From JAVVEZ01 sp032250895 (GTDB lineage Bacteria; Pseudomonadota; Gammaproteobacteria; Pseudomonadales; Pseudohongiellaceae), in contig JAVVEZ010000034.1 in the NCBI GenBank assembly GCA_032250895.1, forward strand, positions 1 through 33,258: a stretch of 33,258 nt of DNA, in the 5' to 3' direction. The notes beneath the pieces are model-generated. The model was not told where the DNA came from. It did no database searches and saw only the letters and a list, made by a program, of their open reading frames with translations. Both the position numbers and the translations under genes were made by a program. Shown here one piece after another: positions 24,179 to 31,627 of this stretch (position 1 is its first letter; every line of letters starts with the position of its first letter).

Positions 24179-24928
24179 ATGTTATCTGTCAAGAATCTTC
24201 ATGCCAGCGTCGAGGGCCAGGAAATCCTGCGCGGTTTGAATCTGGAAATCGCGGCCGGCGAAGTGCACGCGATCATGGGTATCAACGGCTCGGGCAAGAG
24301 CACGCTGGGCCATGTGCTGAGCGGTCGTGAGGGCTACGAGGTCAGCGCCGGCGAAGTCCGTTTCATGGGGCAGGATCTGCTGGCCCTGGCGCCCGAAGAA
24401 CGGGCCCTGGCGGGTCTATTCCTGGCGTTCCAGTATCCGGTGGAAATTCCCGGCGTCAGCAATATGGAATTTCTGAAGACCGCCGTGGATGGCATGCGCA
24501 GGCACCGTGGCCTGGACGCCCTGGATTCGGTCTCTTTCATGAAACGGGCGCGTGCAGCCAGCAAGGCCGTGAACCTGGATCAGAACTTTCTCAAGCGCGG
24601 TGTCAACGAAGGCTTTTCCGGTGGCGAAAAGAAACGCAACGAGCTGATGCAGATGATGCTGCTCGAACCACATCTGGGGATACTCGACGAAACCGATTCG
24701 GGCCTGGACATCGATGCCCTGCAGGTCGTGGCCGCAGGCATCAATGCCATGCGTGACGGCAAGCGCTCCTTCATTCTGATTACCCACTACCAGCGGCTGC
24801 TCGACTATATCGAGCCGGACCATGTCCATGTGCTGGTGGGTGGCCGCATCGTCAGGTCGGGCGACAAGTTGCTGGCCCTGGAGCTGGAAGAAAAAGGCTA
24901 TGGCTGGCTGGATGGCGAGGTGGCGTGA
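24179..24928 (+). CDS. sufC: Fe-S cluster assembly ATPase SufC
   Basis: SufC is a soluble ABC-type ATPase that drives conformational change in SufBC2D. The 249-residue protein has Walker A GINGSGKST at 34-42, the signature FSGGEKKR starting at 146, and Walker B LGILDETDSGLDID with the extra acidic residues typical of SufC. No membrane segments are seen. A 48-base gap separates it from sufB, with AGGAG at 24161, rather far from the start. Its stop overlaps the sufD start (TGATG). Confidence 0.97.
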   Translation: MLSVKNLHASVEGQEILRGLNLEIAAGEVHAIMGINGSGKSTLGHVLSGREGYEVSAGEVRFMGQDLLALAPEERALAGLFLAFQYPVEIPGVSNMEFLKTAVDGMRRHRGLDALDSVSFMKRARAASKAVNLDQNFLKRGVNEGFSGGEKKRNELMQMMLLEPHLGILDETDSGLDIDALQVVAAGINAMRDGKRSFILITHYQRLLDYIEPDHVHVLVGGRIVRSGDKLLALELEEKGYGWLDGEVA

Positions 24929-26292
24929 TGTCAGACTTTATCGCCGATGCACTGCATCTGAGTCCGGGCGGGGCTCCCGCGTGGCTGAATGATCTGCGCC
25001 GCAAGGGCTGGTCGAGCTGGGCCGGCAGCCGTATGCCGACGCGCAAGACCGAGGCCTGGAAATATACCCGCTTGAAGACGCTGGAGCAGGGCGCCTATCT
25101 GGCCGAGGCACAGCCGCCCGCCGCCGGGACTCTGGCAAGGGGCGCGCTGCGCCGGCAACTGCACATTGCCGACCTGGATGCCAGGCTGCTGGTTTTCGTC
25201 AATGGCTTCTACGATGCCGGCTTGTCCGATGCCGGCGCAGACGCCGACATGGAGGTGCTGCGCTTCAGTGAGGCCGACGCGGAACAGGTGGCAGTCATCC
25301 GTGCCCATCTGGGCACGGTCGCGGATCGTGAGCACTATCTGTTCACGGCGCTCAATGATATCTGGCTCCATGACGGGCTCTTCGTGCGGGTGAAGAAAAA
25401 TGTCAATGCCGGCAGGCCGCTGCACGTCGTCTGGTTGACGCTGGCGCAGAACGAGGCCTTCAGTCTGGCGCAGCGTTTGCTGGTGGTCATGGAAGCCGGC
25501 AGCGAGGCCACGCTGGTGGAGCATTTTGCCAGTGATGGCGCGGTGCAGAACAGCTTTACCAATGGCGTCACCGAGTTGGTGCTCGAGGCCAATGCCAGCC
25601 TCTGTCATTATCGTCTGCATCTGGAAGAAGAGCACGCCCTGCACATTGGTGGCATGCATGCCACCCTGGGTCGTGATGCCAGGCTGAACAGCTTTCATCT
25701 GGGTCTGGGTTCGACGCTCAAGCGTCTGGATGTGGTGGTCAGGCATGATGGCGAGGGCGCCCACTGCGACCTCAACGGTGTCTATCTGCCGCGGCATCAG
25801 CAACATATCGACTACCATACCTGCATCGAGCACGCACAGCCGCATGGCAGCAGCTCGGAAGCCTTTCGTGGCATCATCAGCGACAGTGCCCGCGCCGTGT
25901 TCAACGGGCGCATTCATATTCATCCACAGGCACAGAAGACGCTGGCCGAACTGTCCAACAAGAACCTGCTGACCAGTGACAAGGCGGAAGTGGATACCAA
26001 GCCGGAGCTGGAAATTTACGCCGACGATGTCAAGTGTGCCCACGGTGCGACAGTGGCGCAGCTCGACAGCAACGCACTCTATTATTTGCGCAGCCGGGGC
26101 ATCGCCGGCAGGGATGCGACCATGATGCTCAGCTTTGGCTTCATCAACGAGCTCATCGATAAATTGCAGCATGCGGCGGTGGGTGATTATCTGCGCCCAC
26201 TGCTGAGCGCGCTGTTCGCGGAACAGAGAACGCAGGTAGAACATCAGTTTGAACGGCAGACAGCACAGACAGGATCAGGACAGGAAGGATGA
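24928..26292 (+). CDS. sufD: Fe-S cluster assembly protein SufD
   Basis: SufD is the SufB paralogue in the SufBC2D complex and helps iron entry. The 454-residue product has the N-terminal helical part with TRKTEAWKYTRLKTL, then a beta-helix region, and the C-terminal motifs HPQAQKTLAELSNKNLLTS and DDVKCAHGATVAQLD, the latter with the conserved histidine. ATG 24928 shares one base with the sufC stop and has GAGGTGG upstream. Its stop overlaps the sufS ATG. Confidence 0.96.
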   Translation: MSDFIADALHLSPGGAPAWLNDLRRKGWSSWAGSRMPTRKTEAWKYTRLKTLEQGAYLAEAQPPAAGTLARGALRRQLHIADLDARLLVFVNGFYDAGLSDAGADADMEVLRFSEADAEQVAVIRAHLGTVADREHYLFTALNDIWLHDGLFVRVKKNVNAGRPLHVVWLTLAQNEAFSLAQRLLVVMEAGSEATLVEHFASDGAVQNSFTNGVTELVLEANASLCHYRLHLEEEHALHIGGMHATLGRDARLNSFHLGLGSTLKRLDVVVRHDGEGAHCDLNGVYLPRHQQHIDYHTCIEHAQPHGSSSEAFRGIISDSARAVFNGRIHIHPQAQKTLAELSNKNLLTSDKAEVDTKPELEIYADDVKCAHGATVAQLDSNALYYLRSRGIAGRDATMMLSFGFINELIDKLQHAAVGDYLRPLLSALFAEQRTQVEHQFERQTAQTGSGQEG

Positions 26293-27548
26293 GCGGCGTG
26301 ATGACAGTGGCAGGCAGGCTCAGGCAGAGCGGATTCGACGTGGACACGGTGCGCAGGGATTTCCCGATACTGCAGCAGCTGGTCAACGGGCATCCGCTGG
26401 TGTATCTGGACAATGCGGCGACCACGCAGAAACCCGACGCGGTGATCGAGGCCATCAGCCATTATTACCGCAGCTACAATGCCAACGTGCATCGCGGCAT
26501 TCATAGTCTGTCGGAGAAGGCCACGGCAGCCATGGAAGACGCACGCCAGTCGCTGGCGGTCTTCATCAACAGCCCCGGCCCCGAGCAGGTGCTGTGGACC
26601 CGGGGCACCACCGAGGGTGTCAACCTGGTGGCTTGCAGCTGGGGCCGCAGCAATCTGGGCCCGGGCGACAGAGTGCTGATTCCGGTGCTGGAGCACCATT
26701 CCAGCATCGTGCCCTGGCAATTGGCGGCGCAAGCCACTGATGCCGAGGTCGTGCCGATTCCAGTGACATCACGTGGCGAGATCGACATGGGCGCGCTGGA
26801 AGCTTTGCTGGATGAGCGGGTGAAGATGCTCGTCGTCAGCCAGGTCTCCAATGCGCTGGGCACGGTGAACCCGGTGGCCGAGATTGTGGCAAAAGCCCAT
26901 GAGGTGGGCGCCCTGGTATTGATCGACGGTGCCCAGGCCGTGGCCCATATGCCCATCGATGTGCAGGCGCTGGATGCTGATTTTTATGCCTTTTCCGGGC
27001 ACAAGATGTTCGGACCGACCGGCATTGGTGTGCTGTGGGGACGTCGCGAACTGCTGGAGGCGATGCCGCCCTGGCAGGGCGGTGGGGAAATGATCGAGCA
27101 GGTCAGCTTTGCTGGCAGCAGCTATCAGGGCCTGCCCTTCCGCTTTGAAGCCGGCACACCGGATATCGCCGGTGCCATCGGTCTGATGGCGGCGGTGGCT
27201 TATCTGGGGCATCTGGACCGGGTGGCGGTGGCGGCCCACGAGGCCGATCTGCTTGACTATGCGGTGGCAAAAGGCGAGGCCTTCGAGGGTCTGAGGCGTG
27301 TCGGCGAGGCTGACAAGGTGGCTGGGGTATTCAGTTTTCTGCTCGAGGGTGCACCGGCTTCCGATGTCGGCATGCTGCTCGACCAGCAGGGTATCGCCGT
27401 GCGTACCGGCCACCATTGCGCCCAGCCGATCATGGCGCAATACGGCATTGCCGGTACCATCCGGGCCTCGTTCGCGCTGTACAATACCCGCGCGGAAATC
27501 GATCGCTTGTTCGAGGGCCTGGAGAAGGCCCGGCGGATGTTGCTGTAG
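26289..27548 (+). CDS. sufS: Cysteine desulfurase SufS
   Basis: SufS is a PLP-dependent group II cysteine desulfurase that takes sulfur from cysteine and passes it to SufE. The 419-residue product has the PLP lysine near position 239 in FSGHKMFGPTGIG and the persulfide cysteine near 377 in RTGHHCAQP. YLDNAATTQKP, NVHRGIHSLSEKAT and LEHHSS are also typical. The start overlaps the sufD stop by four bases (ATGA); ATG 26301, four codons in, is an alternative start with AGGAAGG upstream. Confidence 0.96.
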   Translation: MSGVMTVAGRLRQSGFDVDTVRRDFPILQQLVNGHPLVYLDNAATTQKPDAVIEAISHYYRSYNANVHRGIHSLSEKATAAMEDARQSLAVFINSPGPEQVLWTRGTTEGVNLVACSWGRSNLGPGDRVLIPVLEHHSSIVPWQLAAQATDAEVVPIPVTSRGEIDMGALEALLDERVKMLVVSQVSNALGTVNPVAEIVAKAHEVGALVLIDGAQAVAHMPIDVQALDADFYAFSGHKMFGPTGIGVLWGRRELLEAMPPWQGGGEMIEQVSFAGSSYQGLPFRFEAGTPDIAGAIGLMAAVAYLGHLDRVAVAAHEADLLDYAVAKGEAFEGLRRVGEADKVAGVFSFLLEGAPASDVGMLLDQQGIAVRTGHHCAQPIMAQYGIAGTIRASFALYNTRAEIDRLFEGLEKARRMLL

Positions 27549-27602
27549 CAGATGTCGACTCCAATACATGAAAGGCAGGACAGGCCAGATAGGTGAGCCA
27601 AT

Positions 27603-27965
27603 ATGACAGTACAAAATTTTGATCCGAACAAGACCATTACCATCACGCCCGCCGCCGCCGCTCATTTCAGGGAGCAGCTGCAGCACAAGGGTGCTGCGGG
27701 CGTGCGCATCGGCCTCAAGAAAAGTGGCTGCACCGGTTTCAAGTATGTCATCGAGGAAAGCGCTGCGCCCCACGCGAATGATCTCGTGCTGACATTGGCC
27801 AACGGCGTGGCGGTCTACTTCAGTCCGGCGGATGCCGCCTCTTTGCGCGGCATGGAAATCGACTATACCCAGCAAGGGCTGAATCGTACCCTGAAGATCG
27901 AGAATCCGAACGTGACCAGCCAGTGCGGCTGCGGCGAAAGTTTCGACGTCAAACCCCGGGAATAG
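27603..27965 (+). CDS. sufA: A-type Fe-S carrier protein SufA
   Basis: This 120-residue HesB/IscA-type carrier delivers assembled clusters to target proteins. The three cluster-ligand cysteines are in place: C43 in KKSGCTGFKY, and C108 and C110 in QCGCGESF. AGGTGAG precedes ATG 27603. A 54-base gap separates it from sufS. In E. coli sufA is first in the operon; here it is fifth, between sufS and sufT. Given its context SufA is a better name than IscA or ErpA, which are closely similar. Confidence 0.9.
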   Translation: MTVQNFDPNKTITITPAAAAHFREQLQHKGAAGVRIGLKKSGCTGFKYVIEESAAPHANDLVLTLANGVAVYFSPADAASLRGMEIDYTQQGLNRTLKIENPNVTSQCGCGESFDVKPRE

Positions 27966-27975
27966 GCGAATCGTG

Positions 27976-28515
27976 ATGAGTCAGGAACGCAGTATCATTC
28001 ATGTCGAGCGTGATTGTCCGGGGCGGCTGGTGCCCGTCGGTGATCCGGTGACGATTCCGGCTGGATCTTTCGTCACCGTCGTACAGTCGCTGGGTGGCAA
28101 CTATACCGTTGTCTATCGCGGCAATATGGTGCGTGTCGATGGCATCGACGCGGATGCCCTGGGACAGAAGAAACTGGAGCTGACTTTTGCCGATCCCGGT
28201 GCCGGTCGCATCGACGAAGCCCAGGTCTGGCAGGCGCTCGAGACCGTGTATGACCCGGAGATTCCTGTCAACCTGAGAAGTCTTGGCCTGATTTACGGCC
28301 TGGCCATCGACCAGGCCAGCGGCCGGGTCGACATCACCATGACCCTGACAGCTCCCGGCTGCGGCATGGGGCCGGTGCTGGTCGGTGATGTCGAGCAGCG
28401 GGTACGGCAGGTGCCGAATGTGCAGCAGGTCTGCATCGAACTGGTCTTCGATCCTCCCTGGAGCCGTGAGATGATGTCCGAAGAAGCCCAGCTGGAAACG
28501 GGCATGTATTCATGA
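27976..28515 (+). CDS. sufT: SUF-associated maturation factor SufT (DUF59/MIP18-like)
   Basis: This is a 179-residue protein. The C-terminal part, from about residue 75, is a DUF59/MIP18 domain: VWQALETVYDPEIPVNLRSLGLIYGL, then DITMTLTAPGCGMGPVL with the conserved cysteine. The N-terminal 70 residues form the small beta-rich extension found in SufT proteins (VPVGDPVTIPAGSFVTVVQSLGGNYTV is split across it). SufT supports Fe-S protein maturation, mainly when demand for Fe-S clusters is high. It follows sufA after ten bases. ATG 27976 is chosen over the adjacent GTG 27973. Confidence 0.92.
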   Translation: MSQERSIIHVERDCPGRLVPVGDPVTIPAGSFVTVVQSLGGNYTVVYRGNMVRVDGIDADALGQKKLELTFADPGAGRIDEAQVWQALETVYDPEIPVNLRSLGLIYGLAIDQASGRVDITMTLTAPGCGMGPVLVGDVEQRVRQVPNVQQVCIELVFDPPWSREMMSEEAQLETGMYS

Positions 28516-28574
28516 GAGCGCAAGCGAATGTCCGTCATGACATGCGATAAAGACAGAGTGAGCCTGGATCTATC

Positions 28575-29033
28575 ATGGCCCAATCCCTGAGCATCGATAC
28601 AGGCCCCTTCGGGAGTGATATCCGCGGCGGGGATATCAAGGATGCCCTGTCATTTTTCGACAGTTGGGAAGAACGCTACCAATACATCATCGATCTGGGC
28701 AGAGAAGTGCCGCCGATGGCTGTCGCGAAGAAGACCGATGAGCATATCGTCCGTGGCTGCCAGAGCCAGGTGTGGCTGGACAGCGTGCAGGAAGACGGCC
28801 GCTTGTGGTTTGAAGTGGACAGCGACGCCTTCATCGTCAAGGGACTGCTGGGGGTCATACTGGCTGCCTACAACGGCAAGACACCGGCAGAGATCCTCGC
28901 CTTCGACATCGAGAGCTATTTCGATGAGCTGGATCTGATCCGTCATCTCAGCACCACCCGTGGTAACGGCCTGCGTGCGCTGGTTCAGAAAATTCAGGCG
29001 GAGGCGCGCAAGGCCTCTGAAAAGGGAAAATAG
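28575..29033 (+). CDS. sufE: Sulfur acceptor protein SufE
   Basis: SufE accepts persulfide sulfur from SufS and hands it to SufB. The 152-residue protein has the acceptor cysteine C62 in VRGCQSQVW, preceded by WEERYQYIIDLGRE, and the family segment VKGLLGVILAAYNGKTPAEIL. It is the last suf gene, 59 bases after sufT, and its ribosome binding site is weak. A GC-rich hairpin (29070-29086) lies downstream. Confidence 0.95.
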   Translation: MAQSLSIDTGPFGSDIRGGDIKDALSFFDSWEERYQYIIDLGREVPPMAVAKKTDEHIVRGCQSQVWLDSVQEDGRLWFEVDSDAFIVKGLLGVILAAYNGKTPAEILAFDIESYFDELDLIRHLSTTRGNGLRALVQKIQAEARKASEKGK

Positions 29034-29069
29034 CTGTTACCCCTGTCTCTTCAGAGGAAACCGCAGCAG

Positions 29070-29086
29070 GGCAGCCGCCCGCTGCC
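29070..29086 (+). terminator. Possible terminator hairpin after the suf operon
   Basis: GGCAGC (29070-29075) pairs perfectly with GCTGCC (29081-29086) around a five-base loop. An A run, not a T run, follows, so it is a weak candidate. Confidence 0.3.
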
Positions 29087-29185
29087 GGGAAAAAGTGGCT
29101 ATTGTCGCAATTCATCAGGAAACAGCCGGTCTTGAATGTAAACCAGCCAGGCGCTGAAAGGCCTGGAAAACAGGGTGGAAGGCCG

Positions 29186-29725
29186 ATGATGACAAGGATA
29201 AAAAAACCTTGGTTTGGTGAACTGCTGATACCTTTGGCCTGGTTTTTTTCAGGCCTGCCATTGCAGGCGCAAGAGCCGTCCGTTGCCGATGGAGAAACCC
29301 TGTCAGGCCGCCTTCCGGAAGAAATCACGGTGACCGGACAGGCCAGTGTGAGGAATCTGCGGAATCGGGTCGATGTGGCGGAAGATCGGATGTACGCGCT
29401 GTTCAATGAGCTCAATGACGATGATTTATACGATTTCCATTGCATCCGTGAAGCCCGGATCGGCACCCGGCTCCAACAGAAAGTCTGCCGTCCCCGGTAC
29501 ATGGATGAAGTGGGTTCCGAGGACAGCTATGCTTTTCTTCAGGGCAGGCAGTTCGTCAATGCCAATTCCCGGGCGAGCTACTACAACAATCTGCTGCAGG
29601 AAAAATTCAAGAGTCTGATGCTGGAAAGCCCGGAATTCTATCGGCAGGTGCTGGAGCTGGACGCGCTCAACCAGGCGTTGGCAGAGAGGCAGCGCAGCCG
29701 TCCCGATGACGACGAAAATGATTGA
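29186..29725 (+). CDS. Secreted protein of unknown function with a TonB-box-like segment
   Basis: This protein has about 179 residues. The N-terminus is a clear signal peptide: basic RIKK, a hydrophobic stretch LLIPLAWFFSGLPL and a probable cut after LQA. The mature part begins with an acidic linker and LPEEITVTGQ, which resembles the TonB box of outer-membrane receptors, but no barrel or plug follows. Two cysteines (about 86 and 101, in DFHCIREAR and KVCRPRY) could form a disulfide, and the C-terminal third looks helical. I recall similar exported proteins in gammaproteobacteria but know no function. ATG 29186 and 29189 are equally good starts after GGTGGAAGG. It lies downstream of sufE and converges on corA. 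Confidence 0.72.
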   Translation: MMTRIKKPWFGELLIPLAWFFSGLPLQAQEPSVADGETLSGRLPEEITVTGQASVRNLRNRVDVAEDRMYALFNELNDDDLYDFHCIREARIGTRLQQKVCRPRYMDEVGSEDSYAFLQGRQFVNANSRASYYNNLLQEKFKSLMLESPEFYRQVLELDALNQALAERQRSRPDDDEND

Positions 29726-29763
29726 ACTGGCCGCTGCTCCGAGGTTTTTAAAAGGCAGTGATT

Positions 29764-30837
29764 CTAAAACCAGCCGCGACGGCGGAAAAAGGCCAGCATA
29801 CCAAGCGCGATCGTAATCATCACCCCCCATACCAGTGGATAGCCGAGCGGCGAGGAGAGTTCGGGCATGCTCAGCGGGCCGGCACTGCGGTCGAAGTTCA
29901 TGCCATAAACCCCGACGATGAAGGTGAGGGGTATGAAAATGGTCGCAATCACGGTCAATACCCGCATGATGTCATTCATGCGGTTGCTGATGCTGGACAG
30001 GTAGATATCCAGCATGCTGGCGGTCATGTCGCGATAGGTTTCCAGCAGGTCCATCACCTGAATGGTATGGTCGTAGCAATCGCGCAGGTAGATATGGGTT
30101 TTGGGCTGGACCAGGCCATTATCATCCCGCAAGAGCTGGTTGATCACTTCACGCTGCGGCCACAACATGCGCCGCAATAAAATAAGCTCACGTTTGAAGA
30201 CATGAATTTTTTCCAGCGTTGCGTGATCTGCGGTCTCGAGAATCTGTATTTCCAGCTCCTCCAGTTGCGTACCAAAACTTTCCAGGATCGGAAAACCCTG
30301 GTCCACCACCACATCCAGCAGGCTGTATAAAAGAAAGTCCACCCCGTGGCTGCGCAGGCGACTGCCCTTGTCATGCAGGCGTTTGACGATGGGCTCGAAG
30401 GGCGCAAAATCGCCTTCGCAGAAACTCACCAGAAAGGAGTTGCTGACAAACACACTGACCTGCTGGACATCGACAATGTCTGCCATCATCAAGGGCAGGC
30501 CCATGACAATGAACAGTTGGTCGTCGAAGGCTTCGACCTTGGGCCGCTGCCCCTTGTTGAGGATATCTTCCAGGGCCAGGGAATGCAGGTGAAAGGTCGC
30601 CGCAAGCTCCTGCAAGGCCTCGGCGGTGGCTTGACCCTGAACATGGACCCAGGTCACGCTGGCATTCTGCAAATAAGGCCTGCATGCCGAGGCGTTCACA
30701 TGCTCGTGAATGGTGAGTTCGCCGGCACTGTAATCGATCAGCCGGATATCCAGATCGGCCATGGTATCGCCCGGCGCCGCAATCAGAGTGCCTGCCGGGG
30801 TGCCGGGCGGATGGTAGCGTTTCGTAAAAAAAGCCAT
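29764..30837 (-). CDS. CorA-family metal ion transporter
   Basis: This 357-residue protein belongs to the CorA/ZntB superfamily of pentameric channels for magnesium or other divalent metals. The large N-terminal cytoplasmic domain ends in a long helix, followed by two C-terminal membrane helices: LTVIATIFIPLTFIVGVYGMN, with the diagnostic GMN motif, and YPLVWGVMITIALGMLAFF, then a basic RRRGWF tail. The loop after GMN has FDRSAGPLSMPEL and lacks the usual MPEL-only form, so ion selectivity is uncertain. AGGAGAGG precedes ATG 30837. It starts 24 bases after cysC on the same strand, suggesting co-transcription. Confidence 0.9.
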   Translation of the reverse strand: MAFFTKRYHPPGTPAGTLIAAPGDTMADLDIRLIDYSAGELTIHEHVNASACRPYLQNASVTWVHVQGQATAEALQELAATFHLHSLALEDILNKGQRPKVEAFDDQLFIVMGLPLMMADIVDVQQVSVFVSNSFLVSFCEGDFAPFEPIVKRLHDKGSRLRSHGVDFLLYSLLDVVVDQGFPILESFGTQLEELEIQILETADHATLEKIHVFKRELILLRRMLWPQREVINQLLRDDNGLVQPKTHIYLRDCYDHTIQVMDLLETYRDMTASMLDIYLSSISNRMNDIMRVLTVIATIFIPLTFIVGVYGMNFDRSAGPLSMPELSSPLGYPLVWGVMITIALGMLAFFRRRGWF

Positions 30838-30861
30838 GCCTCTCCTGGACTGCAAGTGCGC

Positions 30862-31473
30862 TTAAATAATTTTTTTCTGCTTCAGGTAAGCGATTATTTC
30901 CTTGCCGCTGACTTCGGGCGAGGGTTCGGGAGCGATAACGATTTCGGGTCGTTCCGGTTTTTCATAGGGAGAACTGATGCCGGTGAAATTCTTGATTTCG
31001 CCACGCCGGGCCTTGGCATAGAGTTGTTTGGCATCCCTGGTCTCACAGAGTGCCAGCGGCGTATCGACAAAAACTTCGATGAAGGGCAGTCCGGCCTTGT
31101 GATGGATGGCGCGTACCAGATCTCTGTCCTGCTGGAAGGGGGAAATGAAACTGGACAGGACAATCAGGCCGGCATCGGCGAACAGGCAGGAGACTTCGCC
31201 CACCCGGCGGATATTTTCCGTGCGGTCAGCCTCGGAAAAACCCAGGTTGCTGTTCAGGCCATGGCGGATATTGTCGCCATCGAGCACATAGGTCTTGTGA
31301 CCTGACTGACTGAGCAGGTGCTCGATCGCAAAGGCGAGGGTACTTTTGCCGGCACCGCTGAGGCCGGTAAACCACAGTGTGGCGCCGTGCTGTTTCAGTA
31401 GGTCAAAGCGCTGCTGGCGGCTGACCCGGCCATGTTGCCAGACCAGGTTTCGGGGATTGTTGCTCTTTGCCAT
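30862..31473 (-). CDS. cysC: Adenylylsulfate kinase (APS kinase)
   Basis: CysC phosphorylates adenylylsulfate to PAPS, for sulfate reduction or sulfation reactions. The 203-residue protein has Walker A GLSGAGKST at 37-45, the YVLDGDNIRHGLNSNLGFSEADR segment that binds APS (key residues D, N, R, H), FISPFQQDRDLVR and the lid region FTGISSPYEKPERPEI. It is of standard length. No cysD, cysN or cysH is nearby. The start at ATG 31473 is based on the family N-terminus; a long in-frame extension overlaps the divergent gene. It is followed by the CorA gene. Confidence 0.95.
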   Translation of the reverse strand: MAKSNNPRNLVWQHGRVSRQQRFDLLKQHGATLWFTGLSGAGKSTLAFAIEHLLSQSGHKTYVLDGDNIRHGLNSNLGFSEADRTENIRRVGEVSCLFADAGLIVLSSFISPFQQDRDLVRAIHHKAGLPFIEVFVDTPLALCETRDAKQLYAKARRGEIKNFTGISSPYEKPERPEIVIAPEPSPEVSGKEIIAYLKQKKII

Positions 31474-31627
31474 GATGTCATCCGCAGTAAATAATTGCCG
31501 CACGTCGAAAAGCCCCGTTTTCAACAGCCCGATGGCACGGCATTTTACCCTTGTTTGACGAAATAAAGTAAACTTGTGCGCTACCCGGTGCTGCTGATGG
31601 AACCTGCGCTTGACGACTTCCATACAG
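31474..31627. other. Divergent intergenic region between cysC and the TPR-methyltransferase gene
   Basis: This 154-base gap must carry both promoters. On the plus strand TTGACG at 31555-31560 is a plausible -35 box, but no good -10 follows at the right distance. No hairpin or repeat stands out. Confidence 0.3.

Noticed and set aside
24931..26244. Minus-strand frame of 437 codons opposite sufD
   Set aside because: The sense strand encodes SufD with family motifs and tight overlaps with sufC and sufS; the reverse frame is a by-product of high GC codon use.
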